The notes beneath the pieces are model-generated. The model was not told where the DNA came from, made no database searches, and worked only from the letters and a program-made list of their open reading frames with translations. This document shows, in pieces, positions 52,977 through 61,028 of a DNA stretch of 64,000 nt (positions are counted from its first letter, which is position 1; each line of letters opens with the position of its first letter). A program made the translations under genes and the position numbers. Source of the stretch: Edaphobacter modestus (lineage in GTDB: Bacteria; Acidobacteriota; Terriglobia; Terriglobales; Acidobacteriaceae); the NCBI RefSeq assembly GCF_004217555.1, contig NZ_SHKW01000001.1:4340001-4404000 (forward strand), given 5' to 3'.

Positions 52977-53041
52977 TTCGAGCTTGCGCCCGAATGGCCC
53001 ACCTTAGCCGCGATGAAGCCGCGATGAAGCTGGAGCACCCG
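52977..53041. repeat. Short dispersed repeat, copy 3 of 4
   Basis: Variant TTCGAGCTTGCGCCCGAA, TGGCCCACCTTAGCCGCGAT, then GGAGCACCC. Ends 19 bp from the stop codon of the minus-strand ndh gene, so it would be in that mRNA's 3' end. Confidence 0.72.
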
Positions 53042-53059
53042 ATTTTTGGACGGATGAGG

Positions 53060-54451
53060 TTAGGTTCCGGTGACGGCGGTGCCGGCTGTCTGTTCGATGG
53101 GCGGCGCCGGATGGACGATTGGGGAGCCGTCCTGCATGCCGTATCTGGCGTCCCAGCCGGGGAGCTCCTGGGAGCCGGTGATGAGGCGGGCTCCGTCCTG
53201 AAAGGTGAGATAGGTCCAGGCCCACTGGCGGAAGACGGCGAGACGGCTACGGAAGCCGATGAGGAAGAAGACGTGGATGAAAAGCCACACGATCCATGCG
53301 GGAAATCCGCTCCATCGGCCGTGGAAGGGCCACTTGATGTTGGCGACGGCGGCCTTGCGTCCGATGGTGGCCATATCGCCCTTATCGAAGTAGTGGAAGG
53401 GCTGGTTGACTCCGGTTCCCTCGCTTCCGAAGTCTCGCGCGACGAGACGGCTGATCCGTTTCGCTGCGTAGGTTCCCATCTGCATGGCTGGCTGGGCGAC
53501 GCCGGGGATCTGGATTCCATTCTCTTCGACGTGGGCGAGGTCGCCGCAGACATAGACCTCCGGATGGCCGGGAGGATTGAGGAACTGATCGACGATGACG
53601 CATCCGCGTCGATCGAGAGGAACCCCGAGCAGCTTGCCGAGCGGGGAGGCCTGAACCCCGGCGGCCCAGAGGGTGACGGTGGAGTCGATCCGCTCGTCTC
53701 CGATCATGACGTAGCCGGGCTGTATATCGGAGACGTGGGCGTTGGTGCGGATGGTGACTCCGAGGCCGGCAAGCTGCTGGGCGGCTTTTTGCCGCAGGTC
53801 GGGGGGATAAGCAGCCAGGATGTTGGGGGAACCTTCGAGGATGAGAACTTCGGCGTCGGCGGGGTTGATGTGACGGAAGTCGCTCGCCATATAGAGACGT
53901 GCGATATCGCTGATGGCACCGGCGAGCTCGACGCCGGTTGGACCTCCGCCGATGATGACGAACTTGAGTGGCGGGTGGGTTCCGGCCTCCTGCATCTGGC
54001 GCTCGGCGAACTCGAAGGCGAGAAGGACACGGCGGCGAATCTCGGTGGCGTCCTCGATGCTCTTGAGTCCAGGGGCGAGTTTGGCCCAGTCGTCACGGCC
54101 GAAGTAGGAGTGAGTGGAGCCGGTGGCGAGAATGAGGAAATCGTACTCGAGCAGCGCGCCGGTCTCGAGCTCTACGCGCCGCCGGTCGAGATCGAAGCCG
54201 ACGGCCTGATCCATGAGGACTTCGATGTTCTGATATTTGCGGACGATGGAGCGGATGGGCTGCGCGATCTCGGCGGGAGAGAGCACGGCCAGGGCGACCT
54301 GATAGAGAAGAGGCTGGAAGGTGTGATGATTCTTGCGATCGATGAGGGTGATGTCGACGGGAAGCTTTGCGAGACCCATCGCGGCGTTGATTCCGGCGAA
54401 GCCTCCTCCGATGATCACGATGCGCTTGCGTATGGGGTTGCCTGCAGGCAT
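53060..54451 (-). CDS. ndh: Type II NADH dehydrogenase (NDH-2)
   Basis: The protein has 463 residues. Single-subunit FAD enzyme that passes electrons from NADH to quinone without proton pumping. FAD motif IVIIGGGFAGINAAMGL at 11-27 and NHHTFQPLLYQVALAVLSP follow. The NAD(P) motif is FVIIGGGPTGVELAGAI; VYVCGDLAHVEENG and QPAMQMGTYAAKRI complete the pattern. A C-terminal hydrophobic hairpin (PAWIVWLFIHVFFLIGF) anchors it to the membrane. The last 40 residues are Pro/Gly-rich. A short dispersed repeat lies just downstream. Confidence 0.94.
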   Translation of the reverse strand: MPAGNPIRKRIVIIGGGFAGINAAMGLAKLPVDITLIDRKNHHTFQPLLYQVALAVLSPAEIAQPIRSIVRKYQNIEVLMDQAVGFDLDRRRVELETGALLEYDFLILATGSTHSYFGRDDWAKLAPGLKSIEDATEIRRRVLLAFEFAERQMQEAGTHPPLKFVIIGGGPTGVELAGAISDIARLYMASDFRHINPADAEVLILEGSPNILAAYPPDLRQKAAQQLAGLGVTIRTNAHVSDIQPGYVMIGDERIDSTVTLWAAGVQASPLGKLLGVPLDRRGCVIVDQFLNPPGHPEVYVCGDLAHVEENGIQIPGVAQPAMQMGTYAAKRISRLVARDFGSEGTGVNQPFHYFDKGDMATIGRKAAVANIKWPFHGRWSGFPAWIVWLFIHVFFLIGFRSRLAVFRQWAWTYLTFQDGARLITGSQELPGWDARYGMQDGSPIVHPAPPIEQTAGTAVTGT

Positions 54452-54554
54452 GTCCTCTGGCTCCTTTTGACTTGTGTTCGGGCCCTGCGAATGCTCTCGT
54501 TTGCGCTATTGATGTGATGCGTGAAGGGGATGGAAGGACGCGGAGGCGAGGGTT

Positions 54555-55729
54555 TCAGGGGTGTTTCTGGAGATCGAAGGCGAGGAAGCCCTCGGTGCCT
54601 GTGGCGGCGGCGGCGATGCGGGTGATCTCGGGTGCGGTGGGGGGGGGGCTTCGAGGGCGGTCAGGGTAATCGCGCCGTCGAGGTCTGAGATGAGCGTGGT
54701 AGCCGAGGAGGTCGTCGCTTCGCCATCGGCAAACGACGAAAGAGAGCACCGGAGACGGCGGAGATGGACTCCCAGGCCTCGGGATAGTCCCAGGGGAGGG
54801 CTCGAGGCGATGAATGACGACGTTGACGCCTTGCATGCCTTGACCGTTGGGGGAGGTAACGTTACCGAGGACACGATTGGCGCGCGCGAGGGTGTCGGTT
54901 TTTCCGGGCACGGAGGGAACGATAGAGCCTACGGGATACAGCAGGCAGAGTCCGGAGACATCGTCGTCGCGCAGGGTGAAGGGTTGCGGCATGCACTGAT
55001 AGGTGTAGGGTCCACAGATGACGTCGATGGGGTGCATGACGGGCCAGTGCAGGGCCTGCTGAATGGTGGGTTGGGGAGTTCCGGTGAAGACGTTGTCGTT
55101 GGTCTGCGACCATCCAAGGCCGATGACCCGTCCGAAGGCGCGCATGAGCTGATATTGGAGCTGAAGCTGCTGCTCGGGAGCGGGACCTGTGCAGCGCCCG
55201 TTGAGGACGAGGAGGGCGTGCTGGATCTTTCCGGATCGAGCTATGGAATCGAAGCTTTCGGTTACGGCGTTCTGACGGCAGCTGGAGGGGGAACTGGCTC
55301 CATTGCCGAGCAGGAGGTCGGTGATGGCACTGTCGGAGTCGTAGAGGACCGCGATCTGGTTGATGAGATAGCTGGTGCTCTGGACGTCGGTGGGGAAGAC
55401 GATGCCGATGGTTGTGGGATAGACATTGGAGAGAGGCTGGCGTGCTCGGCGAGGTCTCCACCGTAGAGGAGGTTGAAGTTTGCGGTAGGGACGATCCAAA
55501 CGCTGGGGGCGGCGAGGACGAGGGCGTTGGCAGCGGCGTGATCGACATAAGGGCTGAGGTCTTCGGCGTCGGTATAGTAGCGGGGACTTGCGGTGTACCA
55601 GACGATGGGGCGGCCCTCGGGATAGTAGTAAGGCAGGCCGGTGACCCACCTGGGACCGCTGGTGTGACCTGTGACCGATAGAAGACAGAGGGCGGCGATG
55701 AGGAGAGTTCTCGCTGAGGCGATGGTCAT
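54555..55729 (-). pseudogene. Secreted protein gene broken by frameshifts (matrixin-like region)
   Basis: Reading starts at ATG 55729 with a signal peptide (TIASARTLLIAALCLLSV) and continues to GDLAEHASLS at about 55430. Coding sense then continues in another frame (NVYPTTIGIVFPTDVQS to GVNVVIHRLEPSPGTIP, down to about 54785). A further shift gives WESISAVSGALFRR-type sequence. RAFGRVIGLGWSQ looks like a matrixin HExxHxxGxxH helix that has lost its His ligands. The poor-sense tail contains a run of ten G (54639-54648, plus strand). Sequencing error or real decay cannot be separated here. The start overlaps the previous gene in ATGA. Confidence 0.7.
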
Positions 55730-56351
55730 GGAGCAGCCTGCCGCCAGGAGCTGAGCATCCCGACGACCGACGATACGGGGGCCTGCTGGGGAACGGACGA
55801 AGCGTCGGCTGCAGAGAGATCGGCAGTTGAAACAGGGTTCGTGCCTGTGGTGAGAGAAGAGGTTGTTAGATAGGGAATCGGACGGGAGAGGTGAGTTTCG
55901 ATCCAGCGCAGGTCGACCATGAGCGTTGCGGGGTCGGCTACGGGAGCGACAGGAGCCACAGGATCGACGCTGGCGCTCGAGACCATCAGCGGCGAGGACG
56001 AGGCGGCATGAGACGAAGCCGCTGGCCGGGGCGATAGCGCTCGTCGCCTCCCTCCCACAGACCCGCCCACTCGCGCAGGGTATAGGTGCTGCCAGCAGTG
56101 CAGCCTCGAACCGCCTGATCGATGCGGAAGTCTATTTCGACGACGCCGGAAGCGCCTTGTTCTCTGGCACGATGCCGGATGGCGAGGACTTCGCCGACGA
56201 AGATGATTCCGGCGAGGTCGGACATCTGGTGAAGGGCATCCTGAAGGGTAAGTGGAACGGGCGCAGGGGCCTGAGCCGAGAGGAGGCAGGGGAGAGCGAG
56301 GAACAAGGCAAGCAGACCGATGGATTTGAATCTGCAAGTCCGGTGAATCAT
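55726..56351 (-). pseudogene. Secreted protein gene with one frameshift, coupled to the next gene
   Basis: Starts at ATG 56351 with a signal peptide (SIGLLALFLALPCLLSAQ). The sense frame runs ALHQMSDLAGIIFVGEVLAI to GDERYRPGQRLRLM (about 56010), then the product continues in the frame of SPLMVSSASVDPVAPVA to WRQAAP at 55726. The second frame ends in TGA overlapping the next ATG (ATGA), which shows that it is the genuine C terminus. One indel near 55995-56020 explains everything. The family is unknown to me; the N-terminal half has the look of a small periplasmic beta domain. Confidence 0.7.
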
Positions 56352-56704
56352 TCCGAGCCTCCGAGTACCCTTACTTCTTCGTCAGAAATGACCGGAATTG
56401 AGGCATGTGAGCTGTTTCGGCACAGGGGCATTGCGGATGGATGGAATCAGTTTCGGAGCGCAGAAGGCGTGCGGCTCGGGAGGCCGGTGGCTAACGGATC
56501 ATGAATAGAATCGATCTATCTACAAGCAGGCTGAAAGCAGGCCTGAAGTAACAGTTTTGGAGTAGGGATGGGGAGTGGGGCTATTGCGGGAAATTTTCTA
56601 ACTTTCTTCGCCGGACATGATTAGAAATCCTTAATTTTCACATTCACCTTTTGCAATTCCGTGCATCCTACCCCAATACAATAGTGCGAACAGGAGATAT
56701 GTTC
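56352..56704. other. 350-bp gap upstream of polyacidic gene
   Basis: No gene found. It contains the divergent promoters for the broken minus-strand genes and the polyacidic gene; TACAAT (56677-56682) is a possible -10 for the latter. The AT content rises at 56585-56660. Confidence 0.4.
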
Positions 56705-57070
56705 ATGGCCATCGAGCCCACCACGACTGAAATGATCGAACCACTTCGCCCCATTGAATCGAGCACGTTTGCTGCATTTGATTCGTTCCCCTTTGACGAA
56801 GTTCTCACCGCAACTCGCAGCGTTGACGATGACGACTACGAGGACGAGGAGGATGAAGACGAGGATGAGGATGACGACGAGGAAGATGTAGACGACGAAG
56901 AAGAAGAAGAAGAAGACGAGGAAGACGACGAGGAGGACGACGACGAGGAAGAGGAAGAAGAGGAGGACGAGGGATATTACGACGAAGACGACGATGGGGA
57001 GGAAGAAGAAGATGACGAGAACGAGTACGATGAGGATCTTCCCCGCGTACCCCGTGTTCGCCGTATGTAG
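56705..57070 (+). CDS. Polyacidic (Asp/Glu) low-complexity protein, 121 aa
   Basis: I start at ATG 56705 (MAIEPTTTEMIEPLRPIESS), 8 bp after AGGAG (56692-56696); ATG 56699 is too close. Residues 1-40 are ordinary sequence (STFAAFDSFPFDEVLTATRS). Residues 41-112 are nearly all Asp and Glu. The end is LPRVPRVRRM, a short basic tail. Codon use in the acidic run alternates GAC/GAT/GAA/GAG, so it is a selected protein repeat rather than a DNA microsatellite. It could be a DNA-mimic, a metal or protein chaperone, or a disordered interaction partner; function unknown. Confidence 0.75.
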   Translation: MAIEPTTTEMIEPLRPIESSTFAAFDSFPFDEVLTATRSVDDDDYEDEEDEDEDEDDDEEDVDDEEEEEEDEEDDEEDDDEEEEEEEDEGYYDEDDDGEEEEDDENEYDEDLPRVPRVRRM

Positions 57071-57118
57071 TCTTTCGGGACGCCGGGTGGGGTAATCGTC
57101 CCGTCACGCGATCAAGTA

Positions 57119-57152
57119 CAAGCCGCGCCGTGAGATCTCCGGTGCGGCTTTG
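57119..57152 (+). terminator. Weak terminator-like hairpin after polyacidic gene
   Basis: AAGCCGC (57119-57125) pairs with GCGGCTT (57144-57150), the inner part is also partly paired, and a short TT follows. About 50 bp after the stop codon. Confidence 0.45.
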
Positions 57153-57227
57153 CTATGGTCCTCTTCTGCTCTGATCTTTAGCGAAGCGTTTGCTCTGGCT
57201 TTGGGTGGTTCGTTTGGGACAGAGCGG

Positions 57228-57292
57228 TTCGAGGTTGCGCTCGAATGGCCCACCTTAGCCGCGATGAGGCAGCGGCGAAGATGGGGCACCCG
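57228..57292. repeat. Short dispersed repeat, copy 4 of 4
   Basis: TTCGAGGTTGCGCTCGAA, TGGCCCACCTTAGCCGCGAT, then GGGGCACCC. Ends 26 bp from the stop codon of the minus-strand dehydrogenase gene, the same arrangement as copy 3. Confidence 0.75.
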
Positions 57293-57317
57293 TTTTTAGG
57301 CGCGGCTGAAGCTGGGG

Positions 57318-58304
57318 TCAGTAGCCCGCGTCGGTGACGATGTTCTCGAGTGGCTCGCCAGCGAGATAGCGGCGGACCTGTGCGGCTCCGAAGCGAAAGG
57401 CGCGATGGATGAACTCCGGAGTGGAGCCGGCGATGTGTGGGGTAATGAGGCAGCCGGGAGCGGACCAGAGCGGATGGCCCGGGGGAAGAGGCTCGGGGTC
57501 GGTGACGTCGAGAGCTGCGCGAATCTTCCCGGCGTTGAGGGCTTCGAGCATGGCATCGGTATCGACGACGGGACCGCGAGCGGCGTTTACGAGGAGGGCA
57601 CCGGGCTTCATGAGCTGCAACTCTCGCGCGCCGAATAATTTGTCTGTCTCCGGAGTGAAGGGGACGATGGTGATGACGATGTCGGCGTGGGGCAGGAGCC
57701 GATGCAGCTCCGAGACGGGGAAGACCTCCGGAGTGGATCGTGCGCTTCGCGCCACGCGAATGGCGTTGATTCCGAAGGGAGCGAGGCGGGATTCGATGGC
57801 AGCTCCGATGGACCCGTAGCCGACGATCAGCACGGACTTGCCGGAGAGGTCTTCACTGAGGATGCGGTATTGACCGAGCTGGGGTCCGGTCTCGTTCATG
57901 TAGCCATCGCGAACGGCGGCCTGGCCTCCCCACTCCTGCCGGTTCTGCAGGTCGCGGTAAAGGGGGAAGCGTTTGAGGGAAGAGAGAATGGCGGTGACGA
58001 CCCACTCCGAGGTGGAGATGTCGTGGATTCCGCGGCCGTCGCAGAGGGTGATGTCCTTCGGGAGCCAGGGTAGGATCCAGTCCACGCCGGCCATCATGGA
58101 CTGCACGACCTTAACGCCTGTCAGGCGGGAGAAGGCCGCTGCTGCGTCCTTGCGGGCGAAGGGAAGAATCCAGAAGTCGATCGCAAACTCCTGCGCGGCG
58201 TTGCGAGGGATACGAATGATTTCGGCTTCGGAGGGAAAGTCTACGAGCAGATCCGGGGAGAGGTTTTCGTCGACACCAACACGCACCATGCATCGAGTTT
58301 GCAT
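57318..58304 (-). CDS. D-2-hydroxyacid dehydrogenase
   Basis: The protein has 328 residues. NAD-dependent reduction of 2-keto acids, or phosphonate/glyoxylate-type substrates. NAD motif VLIVGYGSIGAAIESRLAPF; catalytic Arg in VNAARGPVVDTDAMLEALN, Glu in DVTDPEPLPPGHPLW and His in LITPHIAGSTPEF. The active-site N-terminal domain begins RVGVDENLSPDLLVDFPSEA. The start could be 58304 or the Met at residue 6 (58289); neither has a good ribosome-binding site. Exact substrate unknown. Confidence 0.9.
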   Translation of the reverse strand: MQTRCMVRVGVDENLSPDLLVDFPSEAEIIRIPRNAAQEFAIDFWILPFARKDAAAAFSRLTGVKVVQSMMAGVDWILPWLPKDITLCDGRGIHDISTSEWVVTAILSSLKRFPLYRDLQNRQEWGGQAAVRDGYMNETGPQLGQYRILSEDLSGKSVLIVGYGSIGAAIESRLAPFGINAIRVARSARSTPEVFPVSELHRLLPHADIVITIVPFTPETDKLFGARELQLMKPGALLVNAARGPVVDTDAMLEALNAGKIRAALDVTDPEPLPPGHPLWSAPGCLITPHIAGSTPEFIHRAFRFGAAQVRRYLAGEPLENIVTDAGY

Positions 58305-58388
58305 GAAACCGATGCAAAAGAAAACTTTGCCGGAGCGGCTTTCGGAAATCTGCTTAACCTATCTTCAAGAGAAGACGAAGCGGCCAGT

Positions 58389-59588
58389 CTAACGATGGTG
58401 ATGCCGGTGCTGGCGTCTGACCGCAAGTTTGGGGGGCGGGGTTGGCAGAGGAGGCAGACCGGCCACGGCGAGCAGTAGTTTGTTCGCCGCATTGAAGAGG
58501 TTCAAGTGGGTGTCGACGGAACCGTTGGTGGCGGCGAGGAATATGGCCGTGCGGCGCGAGTGGTTGATGGCGATATAGGTTTCGTAGCCGGCCCCGCCAC
58601 CCGTCTTTTCGACGATGTGCGATGGATTGTCCGCCGGTAGGATGTGAATCCAGCCGAGACCGATGCCGGTTGGCTCGCCGGCGTGGTCGAGTCCCTTTTG
58701 ATTGGCCAGCTTGGAGGGAAGGATGTAGACGTCCTGGGCGACCGGGCTTTGTGCCGGGGTACCAGGACCACCAGTTCGAAGCAGATACTGAAGCCAGATC
58801 GCCATGTCGGTCGCGGTGGAGTAAAGTCCGGAGCTTCCGGCCGTGGCTTCGGTGGTGGCACAAGGTCCTTCGTCGCTAACGCCCATCAGCAGATGGTTGC
58901 ACTGGGCGGGGCTGGGAAAGAACGTTGTGTTGCGCATATGGAGCGGGTTGAGAGTTCGTTCAGCGAGAAGGGCTGCATACTGTTTGTGGGTGGCGGACTG
59001 CAGCGCGTCGCTCAGGAAGTCGAACGCAATATTCGAGTAGAGGGCGGCGGTGCCGGGAGTGCTGTGGAGTCGCTGAGTTGGCAGCCAGCGCCAGCGCATG
59101 CGGTAGTCGGGGAAAGTGAAGTGCGGAGAATAGCGAGGAGCATTGCCGAGTTCACGTGGGAGGCCCGATGTGTGTGTAGCGAGATCGGCGAGCGTGATGG
59201 GCCGGGTGCGCTTAGGCACAACCGTGTGGGGCGGAGCGAAGCGCTGAAGAGGATCTGCGAGGCGCACCGTTTTATCAAGAGCCAGTTTCATGAGGACATC
59301 GGTCGTAAAGATCTTTGTCAGCGAGCAGAGCCGCAGCACGGAGTCCTGCGTGGGAAGCTGATGCGAATTTGGCGCAGTCTCGCCGTATCCTCCATAAAAA
59401 ACCTGATTTTCGCGAACGACGACAAGAACCATGCCGGTGGCGCCGGATTGAAGGAAGAGATTTGCGGCAAGTGCGTCGGCAGATTGCACGCCAGGGAGCG
59501 ATGGCGCATTCTGTGCCTGCGCGAAAGCCGACATTAGGAGCAGCACGAACAGGAATGAAAACAGTGTGCAAAGTTTAGTGATTCTCAT
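58389..59588 (-). CDS. Secreted serine hydrolase, beta-lactamase/D-Ala-D-Ala carboxypeptidase fold
   Basis: From ATG 59588 (MRITKLCTLFSFLFVLLLMS) the protein has about 399 residues with a signal peptide ending AFAQAQ. The three penicillin-binding motifs are complete: SxxK in LCSLTKIFTTDV, YxN in ALYSNIAFDFLS and KTG in IVEKTGGGAGYET. It is likely periplasmic, of the AmpH/EstB type (peptidase, esterase or beta-lactamase-like). The C terminus is His-rich (RRQHRHHHR), possibly metal-binding. The frame extends upstream to 59756, but that part looks non-coding. Confidence 0.88.
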   Translation of the reverse strand: MRITKLCTLFSFLFVLLLMSAFAQAQNAPSLPGVQSADALAANLFLQSGATGMVLVVVRENQVFYGGYGETAPNSHQLPTQDSVLRLCSLTKIFTTDVLMKLALDKTVRLADPLQRFAPPHTVVPKRTRPITLADLATHTSGLPRELGNAPRYSPHFTFPDYRMRWRWLPTQRLHSTPGTAALYSNIAFDFLSDALQSATHKQYAALLAERTLNPLHMRNTTFFPSPAQCNHLLMGVSDEGPCATTEATAGSSGLYSTATDMAIWLQYLLRTGGPGTPAQSPVAQDVYILPSKLANQKGLDHAGEPTGIGLGWIHILPADNPSHIVEKTGGGAGYETYIAINHSRRTAIFLAATNGSVDTHLNLFNAANKLLLAVAGLPPLPTPPPKLAVRRQHRHHHR

Positions 59589-59748
59589 TTTGTCTTCATT
59601 CGCAGAGTACAAAACCGAGGGATTTCCGCAAGACAGAAATATAGTGCTTCGGAGAAATGTAGATAGATTGCCACTCGCGGTGGCACTCGCCCATAATCGG
59701 TTCGATCTGAAATTACATGTAAGCGTATTCGGGCGAAACTCCCCATAG

Positions 59749-60024
59749 CTACTCAACGGAGTGCATCTGTTGCTTCATTTGAACTCTCGCCATGAGCAGA
59801 CTGGCGAAGAAAATAAAGAGGCCGCAAACGCCGAAGGTGCCCCAATCCGAGAATCGACTTAAGCGCCCCGGCAGCTGCCGCGATGATCCCTCCTGAAAGA
59901 GTCCCCGCAAAGTTGAGGAAGCCGAAGGCGGTGGCGCCGAGGTGTGTTGGAATTCCTTCGCGAGAAGAGGCATCGTATTCCCGTCATCCATGCCTTTACC
60001 CAGTCCAAAGATCGCCATAGCCAC
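59749..60024 (-). pseudogene. C-terminal remnant of an MFS transporter
   Basis: The minus-strand frame begins with FGLGKGMDDGNTMPLLAKEF, the mid-loop signature of an MFS permease. Sense then shifts: LGATAFGFLNFAGTLSGGII and AAAAGALKSILGLG are in a second frame, and DWGTFGVCGLFIFFASLLMA again in the first. The first ten or so helices are missing. It is a 5'-truncated and frameshifted relic. Confidence 0.78.
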
Positions 60025-60077
60025 GAATAGAGTGCAACAGTGTTGAATAGAGTGTGTTTATCATTGTATTTAGCCTT

Positions 60078-60809
60078 GCGCGTCCACCTACAACCGCATG
60101 CAGGCCCTGCTGCAGAAGCGCATGCGCGGCGGCGCCAGCGCCAGTCTGTCCTACACCTGCTCGAAGACGCTGGGGCAGAAGCACCTTTGCCAACGCGCAG
60201 GACGCCAACCCGCAGTAGGTTGTCGCAGCGTGGGACATCACGCACAGCATTCAGATCAACGGCGTCTACAACCTGCCTTTTGGCCGCGGTCAGCGCTGGG
60301 GCAGTGATTCGCCCGCGGTGGTCCGTACGCTGATCGGCGGATGGAGCATCAGCGCGCTGGCCCGTGTTCAGTCCGGCATGCCGTTAACCACACCAACGGG
60401 AGTGATTCCGACCGGCGCCAGCGCGAAGCTCGATAACCCGACGCTTGACCGTTGGTTCAACACCTGCACCGAGCTCACCAGTGGCGCTCGGCAGAACTGC
60501 AAGTCCGGAGAGTCGCCTGTCTGGAGGACTCGTCCTGCCGACACGCTGCAGACCTGGACACGAGCCTGAGCTACGCGCGTAACCCGCCCATCCGCAACCT
60601 GGATGCCAGCCTGATGAAAGGAGACGCCGATCCGTGAGGGACTCACTTTCACGTTGCGCGCCGACTTCCTGAACGCGACCAATACGCCGCAGTGGTACAA
60701 CGGTCCGGTTACGGACTCCACCAGCAGTAACTTCGGCCGCATTGCCGGTGTCTCTGACCAGTTCAACCTGCCGCGTGTCATCCAGATCGCGGGCAAGTTC
60801 CTCTTCTAA
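60078..60809 (+). pseudogene. C-terminal remnant of a TonB-dependent (Oar-like) receptor
   Basis: Plus-strand fragments in several frames: STYNRMQALLQKRMRGGASA, SLSYTCSKTLGQ, then WDITHSIQINGVYNLPFGRG, TLIGGWSISALARVQSGMPL and RADFLNATNTPQWYNGPVTD. The barrel closes with IQIAGKFLF (terminal Phe) before TAA at 60807-60809. At least three frame changes. The whole plug and most of the barrel are missing. It is followed by a terminator-like hairpin. Confidence 0.82.
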
Positions 60810-60831
60810 CAACAAGTGGCCAACACAACTT

Positions 60832-60867
60832 CCCGGGTGGAGAGCAATCTCCATCCGGGGCTATTTC
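60832..60867 (+). terminator. Terminator hairpin of the broken receptor gene
   Basis: CCCGGGTGGAGA (60832-60843) and TCTCCATCCGGGG (60848-60860) form an almost perfect 12-bp stem, followed by CTATTTCTTC. It lies 22 bp after the receptor stop. Confidence 0.65.
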
Positions 60868-60887
60868 TTCGCTTCAGGAGTTGAATG

Positions 60888-61028
60888 ATGTTTCGTTCCA
60901 AATGCCTTGCTTCTCTCTGCTCTGCTTCTCTTGCCGCATTACTGGCCATGCCTCCCGCTGCCGGTGCGCAGCAGGTGGAGCGCCGGCCTGTCCTTATGAT
61001 CTCGGTCCGGTCTAACGCTATTCCCTAG
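60888..61028 (+). pseudogene. 5' stub of a secreted phosphodiesterase/nucleotide pyrophosphatase-like gene
   Basis: ATG 60888 (CAGGAG at 60875-60880) opens a signal peptide (CLASLCSASLAALLAMPPAA) followed by VERRPVLMISV. This resembles the start of the type I phosphodiesterase/alkaline-phosphatase fold (VLMISVDGLRP). Homology ends abruptly after VLMISV, then RSNAIP and a stop at 61028 that overlaps the end of the minus-strand histidine kinase gene. So the gene has lost everything after about 36 residues. Confidence 0.7.

Larger units (their letters stand above)
57071..57317. other. Convergent intergenic region with hairpin and dispersed repeat
   Basis: Between the polyacidic gene and the dehydrogenase (converging). 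It holds a hairpin with arms AAGCCGC and GCGGCTT (57119-57151 overall) with a short T run (weak terminator), and copy 4 of the dispersed repeat (57228-57292). No gene seen. Confidence 0.5.

Noticed and set aside
52718..54517. 599-codon plus-strand frame
   Set aside because: Antisense to ndh and starts within the duplicated repeat; the translation is Gly/Asp/Glu-rich shadow sequence.
56820..57040. DNA microsatellite in the acidic gene
   Set aside because: Codons for Asp and Glu are mixed irregularly, so the repeat is at the protein level, not simple DNA slippage.
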